In this document: piece by piece, positions 42,730 to 51,264 of the stretch
Numbering within the stretch: position 1 is the stretch's first letter
Layout of the letters: each line of letters begins with the position of its first letter
From: Streptomyces sp. SAI-127
GTDB lineage: Bacteria > Actinomycetota > Actinomycetes > Streptomycetales > Streptomycetaceae
Reading direction: 5' to 3'
NCBI RefSeq assembly: GCF_029894425.1
Contig: NZ_JARXYJ010000001.1
Coordinates: 9,816,501-9,880,500, forward strand
DNA: 64,000 nt
Notes under the pieces: model-generated
Databases searched by the model: none
What the model saw: the letters and a program-made list of their open reading frames with translations, nothing else
What the model was told of the DNA's origin: nothing
Translations under genes and position numbers: made by a program

Positions 42730-45700
42730 TCAGCCGCCCGATGCGGGCCGCAGCCGCAGCGTCAGGATCTGGAACGGCCGCAGCGACAACCGGACACCGT
42801 CCGCCAGCTGTTGGTGGCTCGACGGGTCGTCCAAGGGTCGTTCCAGCAGGTCGGTCACCAGGGAAGAGGCCAGCGGGAAACCGGTGGTGAGTGTGGCCGC
42901 CGCCCGGGTACCGCGGGACTCGTAGAGCCGTACGACGACGTCTCCGCTGCGGTCGTCGGCGAGCTTGACCGCCTCCACGATCACGCCCTCGTGGTCCACC
43001 GACACCAGCGGGGCGACCGTCGCACTGCCCGGCACCGCACGCTCGGGCAGGTTGAAGCGGTACCCCTCGCGCCTCGCGTCTGCGACATCGGCGCCGATGA
43101 CCAGCGCGTAGCCGAGCCGGTGGGTGCCCTGGTCCTGGTCCGGGTCGGGGAAGCGAGCGGCGCGCAGCAGGGAGAGGCGGACCGTGGTGGTCGTACCGCC
43201 GTCGGGGCGCACGTCACGGGTGACGTCGTGGCCGTAGGAGGAGTCGTTGACCAGGGCGGCTCCCCAGTCGGGCTCGCCGACGTGCAGGAACCGGTGGGCG
43301 CACGTCTCGAACTTCGCTGCGTCCCAGCTGGTGTTGGTGTGCGTGGGCCGCTCGACGTGTCCGAAGGGGATCTCGGCGGTGGAGTGGGCGGCCCGGACGT
43401 CCAGTGGGAAGGCCGCCTTGAGGAACTTCTCCCGCTCGTGCCAGTCGGCAACCGTGTCGATCACCAGCCCGCGCGACCCGGCCGGCAACGTCAGAGTCTG
43501 CTCGATCCTCGACGCGCCGAAGACCCGGACCACCCGGACACCGTCGGCGGTCGCCGTCACGGACTCGGCATCGGTGAGGTCGCGCACGGTGTTGCGGTAG
43601 AAGACGTCGACGTCCCAGGCGTCCCACTGGTTGGGGAAGTCCTGGTGCAACTGGAGCAGGTTGCCGACCGCCCCGGGAGCCAGCGCCTCCCGTCCGGCGG
43701 TGTGGTCGTAGGCGGAGGTGATCAGACCGCGGGCGTCCACCACGACCCGCACCAGACCGTTGTCGAGGACGAACCCGTCCCCGTCCGGCACCGGTGGCAC
43801 CGGCACGTCGACGGCTTCGGGGCGCGGACCCGCGCCGAACGCCGCGACACCGCCCCGGGCGTGCGGCGCGGAGTTGAAGACGACCGTGCCTCCAGCCACC
43901 GTGCCTCCAGCCACCGACCCTCCAGGATCCCCGGCCAACACCCCCTGAGCGGCGCCGATCAGCTCCTCCAGTTCCCGGGCCACGGCCGCGTACGTCTCCT
44001 CCGCCTCCCGGTGCACCCAGGCGATCGACGTCCCGGGCAGGATGTCGTGGAACTGATGCAGGAGCACCGTCTTCCACAGCCGGTCCAGGGCGTCGTACGG
44101 ATACGGCTGCCCGTGCCGTACGGCCGCGGTCGCTGCCCACAACTCCGTCTCGCGCAGCAGGTGTTCGCTGCGCCGGTTGCCCTGCTTGGTGGCGAGCTGG
44201 CTGGTCAGCGTGCCGCGATGGAACTCCAGGTAGAGCTCCCCGGACCACACCGGTGCGCCGCCGTTGGCCTCGTACTCGTCGTGCGCGCGCCGGAAGAAGT
44301 CGACCGGCCCCTCCATCTCGACGCGCGCCGAGCCCTCCAGGTCCCTGAGCCGGTCGGCGCGCGCCAGCATCTCGCGCGTGGGGCCGCCACCGCCGTCGCC
44401 GTAGCCGAAGGGAATGAGGGAGTGGTTGGCTCCGGCCTTGTCCTGGAAGTTCCGCACGCTGTGGGCGACGTCGGCGCCGGACAGGTCGCCGTTGTAGCTG
44501 TCGACGGGCGGGAAGTGGCTGAAGATCCGGGTGCCGTCGATGCCCTCCCACCAGAACGTGTGGTGCGGGAACTTGTTGGTGGTGTTCCAGGACATCTTCT
44601 GGGTCAGGAACCACTTCACCCCGGCCAGCTTCATCAGCTGCGGCAGGGCCGCGTTGTAGCCGAAGGTGTCCGGCAGCCACATCTCCTCGGTCTCGACGCC
44701 GAACTCCTCCAGGAAGAACCGCTTTCCGTGGACGAACTGGCGCACCAGGGCCTCGCCGCCGCTGATGTTGGTGTCGGGCTCCACCCACAGGCTGCCGGCC
44801 GGCAGGAACTGCCCGGTCTTCGCCTTCTCCTGCGCCCGTGCGTACACCTCGGGGCGGTGCTCCTTCAGCCAGGCGAGTTGCTGCGCCTGGGACATCACGA
44901 ACTTGAACTCCGGGTGGTCGTCCATGAGGTGGGTGACGTTGGAGACCGTCCGGGCCACCTTGCGCACGGTCTCGCGCAGCGGCCACAGCCAGGCGGTGTC
45001 GATGTGGGCGTGCCCCACCGCCGAGATGCGGTGCGCGCTCGCGTGCGCGGGCGATGCGAGCACGGGGGCGAGGACTGCCCGCGCGGCGGCCGCGCCACCG
45101 CTGATGTCCTGCAGGTCGAGTTCGTCCAGCGCGCGTTCGACGGCCCGGAGGACCTGCCACCGGCGCGGGGCGTCCGGGGACAGCTCGGGCATCAGCTGGT
45201 CCAACACCTCCAGATCCTGCACGAGTTCGTGGACCTCCCGGTCGAACACGGCGAGGTCCAGACGCCGTAGCCGGTAAAGGGGCTCGCCGGGGTCCGCGGC
45301 CGGGTCTCCCAACCACGGCGCCCGGCCGCCCACCGACGTGGGGCCGAAGGTGAGCTCGCCGGGAGCGGTGTGCATGACGACCGGGTTGGCGGCGGCCTCG
45401 ATGCAGGCGACGAACTCCTCACCGCCTGCGGCTCGTTCGGTCACCGGCAGCCAGGTGTTGCGCGGGTTGAGCGCCTTCACCGCGGTGCCGTCCGGCCGGT
45501 AGACCAGCCCCTCGGCGGAGAAGCCCGCGGAGTGGGTGGCGAATCCGAGGTCCAGTACGGCCTCGACCGTCTCGCCGGCCCAGTCCGCCGGGATCGTCCC
45601 GCTGACCTTGAACCAGCTCGTGGACCAGGCAGGACCCCACCACTCGCCGACCCGGGCCGGCCGGTAGGGAGCCGCCAGGCCCTCGGGGACCGGGACCGGC

Positions 45701-45822
45701 TCGCCGGGGGCGTTCCAGATCTCCACGTGGAGAGGGACGGACCGGGCATGGACGGCGGGCCGTATCCGCTCGTTGAGCACGCGGGCCAGCCGCTGTTCGG
45801 TGACTTCACGGTCGTTGTGCAT
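42730..45822 (-). CDS. GH38 alpha-mannosidase
   Basis: 1030 aa, standard for bacterial class II alpha-mannosidases. The N-terminal 250 residues are the ancillary beta domain (WWGPAWSTSWFKVSGTIPADW). The catalytic domain begins ISAVGHAHIDTAWLWPLRETVRK (zinc-binding His and Asp), with LPAGSLWVEPDTNISGGE, the nucleophile Asp in MWLPDTFGYNAALPQLMKL, and LLHQFHDILPGTSIAWVH with another zinc His. A beta-sandwich fills the C-terminal 400 residues. No signal peptide: it acts in the cytoplasm on imported mannosides. It follows the ABC permease by 52 nt and belongs to that operon. A 15-bp tandem repeat at 43890-43919 encodes a VAGGT-type linker repeat. Confidence 0.94.
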   Translation of the reverse strand: MHNDREVTEQRLARVLNERIRPAVHARSVPLHVEIWNAPGEPVPVPEGLAAPYRPARVGEWWGPAWSTSWFKVSGTIPADWAGETVEAVLDLGFATHSAGFSAEGLVYRPDGTAVKALNPRNTWLPVTERAAGGEEFVACIEAAANPVVMHTAPGELTFGPTSVGGRAPWLGDPAADPGEPLYRLRRLDLAVFDREVHELVQDLEVLDQLMPELSPDAPRRWQVLRAVERALDELDLQDISGGAAAARAVLAPVLASPAHASAHRISAVGHAHIDTAWLWPLRETVRKVARTVSNVTHLMDDHPEFKFVMSQAQQLAWLKEHRPEVYARAQEKAKTGQFLPAGSLWVEPDTNISGGEALVRQFVHGKRFFLEEFGVETEEMWLPDTFGYNAALPQLMKLAGVKWFLTQKMSWNTTNKFPHHTFWWEGIDGTRIFSHFPPVDSYNGDLSGADVAHSVRNFQDKAGANHSLIPFGYGDGGGGPTREMLARADRLRDLEGSARVEMEGPVDFFRRAHDEYEANGGAPVWSGELYLEFHRGTLTSQLATKQGNRRSEHLLRETELWAATAAVRHGQPYPYDALDRLWKTVLLHQFHDILPGTSIAWVHREAEETYAAVARELEELIGAAQGVLAGDPGGSVAGGTVAGGTVVFNSAPHARGGVAAFGAGPRPEAVDVPVPPVPDGDGFVLDNGLVRVVVDARGLITSAYDHTAGREALAPGAVGNLLQLHQDFPNQWDAWDVDVFYRNTVRDLTDAESVTATADGVRVVRVFGASRIEQTLTLPAGSRGLVIDTVADWHEREKFLKAAFPLDVRAAHSTAEIPFGHVERPTHTNTSWDAAKFETCAHRFLHVGEPDWGAALVNDSSYGHDVTRDVRPDGGTTTTVRLSLLRAARFPDPDQDQGTHRLGYALVIGADVADARREGYRFNLPERAVPGSATVAPLVSVDHEGVIVEAVKLADDRSGDVVVRLYESRGTRAAATLTTGFPLASSLVTDLLERPLDDPSSHQQLADGVRLSLRPFQILTLRLRPASGG
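43888..43925. repeat. 15-bp tandem repeat inside the GH38 gene
   Basis: GTGCCTCCAGCCACC occurs twice in tandem with a partial third unit (GACCCTCCAG). Translated on the minus strand it gives a repeated five-residue linker (GSVAGGTVAGGTV). The unit preserves frame, so copy-number change would alter only the linker length between the catalytic and beta-sandwich regions. Confidence 0.7.
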
Positions 45823-45874
45823 CAGGTGTCCGTCTCCGTGCGAAGTACTACGAGGTGGGGGGAACGAGTCCGGG

Positions 45875-46771
45875 TCAGCCCTTGAGCGCGCCGCCGAGCG
45901 CGAAGCCGCCGCCGAGTTTGCGGGCCAGCAGCAGGTAGAGCATCACCACGGGCAGCGAGTAGAGGAGCGAGAACGCCGACAACTGCCCGTACTGCGTCTG
46001 GTCGTGGGCGGAGAGGAAGGTGAACACGCTGACGGATGCGGGGAGTTTCTCCGGGGACAGCAGCAGGATGAAGGGGACGAAGAAGTTCCCCCACATGCCG
46101 ATGAACGTGAAGATGGTGACGACGACGACACCCGGCCGCATCAGCGGCAGCACCACCCGCCACAGCACCTGCATGGTGTTCGCGCCGTCGATACGGGCGG
46201 CCTCCTCCAGCACGATCGGGACACCGTCCATGAAGTTCTTCATCAGCCAGATCCCGAACGGCAGCGCGGACGCGGCCAGGAACAGGGTCGTGCCCGGCAT
46301 CGAGTCGATCAGGTTCACCTGCACGAACATGCTGTACACGGGGATCATCACGGCGGTGATGGGCAGCCCGGTGGAGAACAGGATCGTGTACAGGAACGGT
46401 CGGCGCACCCGGGACCGGTAGCGCGAGAGCGGGTAGGCACACAGGACCGACGCCACCACGGTCACCGCCGTGCCGAAGCCGCACAGCAGCAGGCTGTTGA
46501 GCATCGGCCGGTAGGTCGTGTCGACGTTGAGTACCGCGTCGAAGTTGTCGAGCGTCAGCGCCGAGGGCCACGTCAGCCGGAAGGAGTTGGTGTCGCTCAC
46601 CGAGGCGAGCACCATCCACAGCAGCGGCAGGACGTACACGACCGACACGGCGATCAGGACGAGGTTGATCGCGAGGCGACCGGGACGCATGCGGCGCGGA
46701 GGCCGGGCAGCGGGTGCCGGGACCGTCTTCTTCGAGACGGGTGGGGCGGGGGGAGTGGCGACGGCGGCCAT
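45875..46771 (-). CDS. Carbohydrate ABC transporter permease (MalG-like)
   Basis: 298 aa from the ATG at 46771, which overlaps the previous gene's stop by 1 nt. After a 30-residue basic, proline-rich N-terminus there are six membrane segments (INLVLIAVSVVYVLPLLWMV, LLLCGFGTAVTVVASVLCAY, PFLYTILFSTGLPITAVMIP and others). The EAA loop that contacts the ATPase is LEEAARIDGANTMQVLWRVVLPLMRPGV near residue 205. It is the second permease of the CUT1-type importer; no ATPase is encoded here, so a shared MsiK-type ATPase elsewhere is expected. Confidence 0.93.
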   Translation of the reverse strand: MAAVATPPAPPVSKKTVPAPAARPPRRMRPGRLAINLVLIAVSVVYVLPLLWMVLASVSDTNSFRLTWPSALTLDNFDAVLNVDTTYRPMLNSLLLCGFGTAVTVVASVLCAYPLSRYRSRVRRPFLYTILFSTGLPITAVMIPVYSMFVQVNLIDSMPGTTLFLAASALPFGIWLMKNFMDGVPIVLEEAARIDGANTMQVLWRVVLPLMRPGVVVVTIFTFIGMWGNFFVPFILLLSPEKLPASVSVFTFLSAHDQTQYGQLSAFSLLYSLPVVMLYLLLARKLGGGFALGGALKG

Positions 46772-47694
46772 CAGTCGTCCTCCAGTTTCAGCAGCCGGAT
46801 GTACACGACGGAGAAGAGGGCGCCGACGACCAGCAGGACGAGGGCGATGGCGGTTCCGTAACCGATCAGGCTGTTCTGGAAGGCCTGTTGGTACATGAAG
46901 ATCGGCAGTGTCTCGCTCTTGTTGCCGGGGCCGCCGCGGGTCATGGTGTAGATCAGCCCGAAGACGGAGAGCGTCTGGAGCGTGATCAGCATCAGGTTGG
47001 TCAGGATCGAGGGCCTGATGACCGGCAGCACGACCCGCCACAGCCGCTGCCAGGGGCCCGCTCCGTCCATCTCGGCGGCCTCCACCAACTCCTGCGGTAC
47101 GTCGTTGATGGCGGCGGTGAAGACCATCAGCGAGAAGGCGGTGCCGCGCCACACGTTGGCCAGGCACACCGCGAGGATGGGCATCGTGTAGAGCCAGTTC
47201 TGGTCCGGCAGATGCACCGCGTCCAGAAGCGAGTTGAGTGAGCCCTGGTCGTAGAAGAAGGCGTACATCAGATAGCCGGCGACCACCTCGGGCAGCACCC
47301 ACGCGGCGATGACCACGCCGTTGACGAGTGCCCGTACCGGCTGGGTGGCCTTCTGCGTCAGGACCGCGAGCGCGAGCCCGAGGGTGTTCTGGCCGACGAC
47401 CGCGGAGCCGACCACGAACAGCAGGGTCAGCCACATCGCGTTGAGGAAGTCGGTGTCCTCGAACGCCCTGGTGAAGTTGTCGAAGCCGACGAAGTCGGTC
47501 CCGGCGGCACCGGTGAGCTGCATGTCGGTGAACGCGTAGTACACGCAGTACGCGATCGGGCCGGCCAGGAAGACGGCCAGCAGGACCACGGCCGGGATCG
47601 TGGGCAGGCCGCGCAGCAGCGAGCGGGCGGGCGCCCCGCGGGACCGGCGGTGGTGACCGCCGGTCCCGTGAGGCGCCGGGGCGAGGGCGGTCAC
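46771..47694 (-). CDS. Carbohydrate ABC transporter permease (MalF-like)
   Basis: 307 aa. Six membrane segments begin LPTIPAVVLLAVFLAGPIAYCVYY, with DFVGFDNFTRAFED before the second, and the EAA loop is LVEAAEMDGAGPWQRLWRVVLPVIRPSI near residue 215. The GGPGNKSETLPIFMYQQAF loop is characteristic of CUT1 MalF-type subunits. Its start overlaps the solute-binding protein stop by 4 nt and its stop overlaps the MalG-like start, so the three are translationally coupled. Confidence 0.94.
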   Translation of the reverse strand: MTALAPAPHGTGGHHRRSRGAPARSLLRGLPTIPAVVLLAVFLAGPIAYCVYYAFTDMQLTGAAGTDFVGFDNFTRAFEDTDFLNAMWLTLLFVVGSAVVGQNTLGLALAVLTQKATQPVRALVNGVVIAAWVLPEVVAGYLMYAFFYDQGSLNSLLDAVHLPDQNWLYTMPILAVCLANVWRGTAFSLMVFTAAINDVPQELVEAAEMDGAGPWQRLWRVVLPVIRPSILTNLMLITLQTLSVFGLIYTMTRGGPGNKSETLPIFMYQQAFQNSLIGYGTAIALVLLVVGALFSVVYIRLLKLEDD

Positions 47695-49070
47695 GAAGTG
47701 CCCTCCGCGGTCTTGTCGTCGCCCACCGCCGCCTTGACATCGTTATCGAAGGTCGAGGCGGCCTTGTCGACGGAGGCCTGACCGGTCGTCACGGACTCCA
47801 TCGCCTTCTGGATCGCGGTTGAGACCTGGTTGTACTCGGGCAGCCCGGGCCGGTAGTGGGTGTCGGCGACCAGCTCCGTGAAGAACTTGTTGGTCGGTAC
47901 CGAGTTCAGGTACGTCGGGTCCGACGCGACGTCCGTGCGCACCGCGATGTTGGCGTTGGTCGCGTTCCACTTGGCGGCGTTGGTCTTCGTCTGGAGTGTG
48001 GTCGACAGGAACTTCCAGGCCAGGTCGGGGTTCTTGGCCTTTGCCGGGATCGACCAGGCCCAGCCGCCCGACATGCTCGTACGGCCGGGCGCCTGACCGT
48101 TCTGGGTCGGCATGGCCGCGGTCCCCATCACCGACTGCCACTCGTTCCACGGCTTGGCCGCCGACGAACTCCAGTTGTTGGGCATCCAGGAGCCGTCGAT
48201 GTCGATCGCCAGCTTGCCCTCGGGGATGAGCTCGGTGCCCACGGCGGTCCCGAAGTTGGCGCCCAGCGCCTGCTCCTTGGCCGGGCCGAGCCCCTGGCCG
48301 TACACGGTGTGGACGAAGTCCAGTGCGTCCTTGAAGCCCTGGCTGCCCACCACCCACTTCTTCTGCGAGGCGTCGTAGAGCGACTTGTCGCCGGCAGGAG
48401 TGCCGTACAGGAGCATCTCGAAGCCCTGCATGGAGGAGGCCTCGCCGCCCGCCTGGCCGGTGTAGAGGTTCAGCGGGGTGACGTCGGGCAGCTTCGCCTT
48501 GATCTTTCTGGCGGCGGCGATCACGTCGGCCCAGGTCTTCGGCTGCCAGGGCACGGAGATCCCGGCCTTCTGGAGAAGCTGCTTGTTGTACCAGATCCCG
48601 CGGGTGTCGGTGTCGTCCGGTACGGCGTAGGTCTTGCCGTCGGAGGCTCCGGTCACCGCGCCCTTGGCGGCCTTGGCGTACTGCGACCAGTCGGCCCACT
48701 TGGCGGTGTAGGTGTCCAGCGGCTTGAGGTAGCCGCCCGCGATGTCGGAGTTGATGAGCGCGGTGTCCTCGTAGACCAGGTCGGGCGCGGTCGCGGGGGA
48801 GCGCATCATGAGCTGGAGTTTGGTGTAGTAGTCGTTCTCGGAGGCGGTCACCGGCACGAGGGTCACCTTGGTGCCCGGGTTGGCCTTGGTGAACTCCTTC
48901 ACCCTCGAGGCGAGGAAGTTGGCCTGGAGCTTGTTGGTGCTGTCCAGGTTCTGCCAGTAGACGACCTTGATGGACTTGGCCGAGCTGCCTGACGAGCCCG
49001 AACCGCAGCCGGTGGCGGCCAGGGCGGTGGCGGCGGTGAAGGCCGCGGCGGTGACGATTCTCGAGCGCAC
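47691..49070 (-). CDS. Sugar ABC transporter solute-binding lipoprotein
   Basis: 459 aa. The N-terminus is a lipoprotein signal with lipobox LAATGC, so the mature protein is anchored on the outer face of the membrane by Cys22. The SBP type 1 fold is shown by IKVVYWQNLDSTNKLQANFLASRVKEFTKANPGTKVTLVPV, PDLVYEDTALINSDIAGGYLKPLD, GIWYNKQLLQKAGI and GKLAIDIDGSWMPNNW. First gene of the operon SBP - permease - permease - GH38. The coupling with a cytoplasmic mannosidase suggests the cargo is a mannose-containing oligosaccharide. Divergent from the ROK regulator. Confidence 0.94.
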   Translation of the reverse strand: MRSRIVTAAAFTAATALAATGCGSGSSGSSAKSIKVVYWQNLDSTNKLQANFLASRVKEFTKANPGTKVTLVPVTASENDYYTKLQLMMRSPATAPDLVYEDTALINSDIAGGYLKPLDTYTAKWADWSQYAKAAKGAVTGASDGKTYAVPDDTDTRGIWYNKQLLQKAGISVPWQPKTWADVIAAARKIKAKLPDVTPLNLYTGQAGGEASSMQGFEMLLYGTPAGDKSLYDASQKKWVVGSQGFKDALDFVHTVYGQGLGPAKEQALGANFGTAVGTELIPEGKLAIDIDGSWMPNNWSSSAAKPWNEWQSVMGTAAMPTQNGQAPGRTSMSGGWAWSIPAKAKNPDLAWKFLSTTLQTKTNAAKWNATNANIAVRTDVASDPTYLNSVPTNKFFTELVADTHYRPGLPEYNQVSTAIQKAMESVTTGQASVDKAASTFDNDVKAAVGDDKTAEGTS

Positions 49071-49209
49071 AGTGGTTCCTCCGGGACGCGAAACCTGAGG
49101 GAAAGCCGCGAGTTTTTCGGCCTGGACGCCAGCCCGGACGACGCCCCACGCTCTGCGCCACCCTGCGCTGATCGGCCTGGATGGCCGGAATTTGATGGGC
49201 GTCAGCTAA

Positions 49210-49224
49210 ATCCATTTGATGGAT
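49210..49224. promoter_or_regulatory. Inverted repeat between ROK regulator and ABC operon
   Basis: ATCCAT-TTG-ATGGAT has perfect 6-bp arms, lies 140 nt upstream of the solute-binding protein start and 48 nt before the ROK start, in an otherwise AT-richer stretch. It is the best candidate operator for the ROK regulator. Confidence 0.55.
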
Positions 49225-49271
49225 GAAGTCAATGCTTCGAGTATGTAAACTTTCGCCACGGGAGTGCCGGG

Positions 49272-50549
49272 GTGGCGGATGTGAGGGGATCAGGTGACCG
49301 ACAGGTGACGATGCTCAGCGGGACGAACCTGCCGCGGGTCGGCGGCTACAACCAGGCCGTCGTCCTGGACGCCATCCGCACCACGGGACAGGTGAGCCGG
49401 GTCGAGCTGGCCGCCCTCACCGGCCTGACCAACCAGACCGTCTCCAACGTCGTCCGCAAGCTCCTCGACGCGGGCCTCGTGGCCGAATCCGGCCAGGCCC
49501 CCTCCAGCGGCGGCAAGCGCCGCACCCTGCTGACCATCCGGGCCGACGGGGCGTGCGCGGTCGGCGTCCACCTCGACCCCGAGGCCGCGGTCATCGTGGT
49601 GGTCGACCTGGCCGGCGAGGTGATCGGCAGCCGACGGCTGCGGCTCACCGACCCGGGCGACCCGGCCGACGTCGTGGACCGCATCGCGCGCACCACCGGG
49701 CGCCTCCTCGACCGCAGCGCCGTGGACCGCACCCGCCTGCTCGGCCTCGGCATCGCCGCGCCCGGGCCCCTCGACGGCAGCACCGGCGCCGTGGTGTCCC
49801 CGCCGAACTTCCCCGGCTGGGGCCGCGTGCCCCTCGCGGACATGTTCGCCGCCGCCACCGGCCTGCCCGTCGCCCTCGACAACGACGCCACCGCCGCAGC
49901 CATCGGCGAGCGCTGGATCGGCGGCGCGGACCGGGCGGGCAGCTTCCTGTTCATCTACCTCGGCACGGGCGTCGGCGCCGGTATCGTCCTCAACAACACG
50001 GTCCTGCACGGCGATTCGGGCAACGCCGGCGAGTTCGGCCACATGGCCGTGGAGCCCGGTGACCGTGTCTGCCACTGCGGTGCGATGGACTGCCTCGGCC
50101 CGTATGTCAGCCCGGCCGCGATCATCGACGACCTGCTGCGCCTGCACGGCCGGACCGCCGCCGACCGCATCGGCCTCACCGGTACGCCCGACTCCGTGCA
50201 CCACGACTGGAAGGCCCTGCGCCGAGCGGCCCGCGCGGACGACCCCGACGCCTGCGATGTCGTACGGCGTGCCGCGCGCCGTATCGGCGAGGCCGCGCGC
50301 GGCGCTGCCAGCCTCCTCGACGTCAGCCGGGTGGTCCTCGGCGGCGAGGCGCTGCGCGGCATCGAGCCGATCATCCGCGAGGAGGTCGAGGCCGCCGTCA
50401 ACCGCACGTCCGTCGCCCGTACGATCCGCGCGGTCGCCGTCGAGCAGAGTGTGATCGGCGAGACGGTGGGCGCGGTGGGGGCGGCGTCGCTGGTGCTGCA
50501 CGGGAACTATGCGCCGGGGTGGCGGATGCTGACGGATGTGCCGGGCTGA
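49272..50549 (+). CDS. ROK-family transcriptional regulator
   Basis: 425 aa from the GTG at 49272, 7 nt after GGAG (GTGs at 49281 and 49305 are also in frame). An N-terminal winged HTH (NQAVVLDAIRTTGQVSRVELAALTGLTNQTVSNVVRKLLDAG) is followed by a ROK sugar-kinase-like domain: LGLGIAAPGPLDGSTG, VALDNDATAAAIGERW, FIYLGTGVGAGIVLNN and GNAGEFGHMAVEPGDRVCHCGAMDCLGPYVS, the zinc-binding CxCGxxGCLE-like motif with CHCGAMDCL. Such proteins are usually repressors released by a sugar or sugar phosphate; the divergent mannoside importer operon is the likely target. Confidence 0.93.
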   Translation: MADVRGSGDRQVTMLSGTNLPRVGGYNQAVVLDAIRTTGQVSRVELAALTGLTNQTVSNVVRKLLDAGLVAESGQAPSSGGKRRTLLTIRADGACAVGVHLDPEAAVIVVVDLAGEVIGSRRLRLTDPGDPADVVDRIARTTGRLLDRSAVDRTRLLGLGIAAPGPLDGSTGAVVSPPNFPGWGRVPLADMFAAATGLPVALDNDATAAAIGERWIGGADRAGSFLFIYLGTGVGAGIVLNNTVLHGDSGNAGEFGHMAVEPGDRVCHCGAMDCLGPYVSPAAIIDDLLRLHGRTAADRIGLTGTPDSVHHDWKALRRAARADDPDACDVVRRAARRIGEAARGAASLLDVSRVVLGGEALRGIEPIIREEVEAAVNRTSVARTIRAVAVEQSVIGETVGAVGAASLVLHGNYAPGWRMLTDVPG

Positions 50550-50608
50550 AGTGGGGGCGGGGCGCGTCGAGTTGGGGCTGGGCTGATGTCCTGTGTCCGA
50601 AGTCCGGG

Positions 50609-51061
50609 TCAGTTCCGGGGTTCCGGGTCCGGGGCTTCGTAAGGCCAGACATCGTCCGGGAAGACTCGCGCGAACCAATGGGGCTGGACGTCCCGAAGCC
50701 GCAGTGTGCGCCAGCGGCGTGGGTCGGCAGGTTCCGGGACGGCGACCTCGACGTCCGGGCCGTAGGCGAAGAGGCGCTCCTGGCAGACACCACAGGGTGC
50801 CAGGATCCAGTACCCGCGATCCTTGTCGGCGGCGGTCACGCACACGGACGCCACCACGCGCCGCCCCAGTTTGAAGGCCTCACAGATGGCGCCCGTCTCG
50901 TGGCAGAGGCCCACCGCGCTGTTCGGCGCGTCCGGGGCAGTGCTCGTGAGGATCGCTCCGTCGTCGAGGCGCAGCGCGGCGGCCCCGGACCAGTCCTGTC
51001 CGGGGAAGCGGTGGCGGGCCAGCCCGATGGCGGCGTCCACGAGTTCCTGATCAACGGCCAT
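50609..51061 (-). CDS. Cytidine-deaminase-like protein
   Basis: 150 aa from the ATG at 51061 (MAVDQELVDAAIGLA). The zinc-site motifs of cytidine/blasticidin-S deaminases are present: CHETGAICEAF near residue 54 (the C-A-E motif reads CHE, with Cys as ligand and Glu as proton shuttle) and APCGVCQERLFAYGPDVEV near 88 (PCGxC). GAAALRLDDGAILTST forms the usual preceding strands. The C-terminal tail (LRLRDVQPHWFARVFPDDVWPY) resembles the substrate-lid region. It may salvage cytidine or deaminate a nucleoside antibiotic. It is convergent with the ROK gene and divergent from the MMPL gene. Confidence 0.88.
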   Translation of the reverse strand: MAVDQELVDAAIGLARHRFPGQDWSGAAALRLDDGAILTSTAPDAPNSAVGLCHETGAICEAFKLGRRVVASVCVTAADKDRGYWILAPCGVCQERLFAYGPDVEVAVPEPADPRRWRTLRLRDVQPHWFARVFPDDVWPYEAPDPEPRN

Positions 51062-51264
51062 GGAGGAAACGTACCTCCGGCGGACCCGTCCACGCCCAAG
51101 TCGGACTGGTGCGTAGGCACTAGGACACGGGAGTGGGTGGTCCGGGTGCACCAGGGGAGGACGGCGGCGGAGGACGATGCCCGGCGGGGCGCCGGAAGGA
51201 AGGGTTGGAGGCGTGCGAATCCCGCGCATTCCCCCTGCCTCGCGGCGTCTGGAGTGATCAACAG

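Noticed and set aside
43888..43925. Short tandem repeats considered as a CRISPR-like or mobile element feature
   Set aside because: In-frame 15-bp linker repeat inside a gene, with no spacers or mobility genes.
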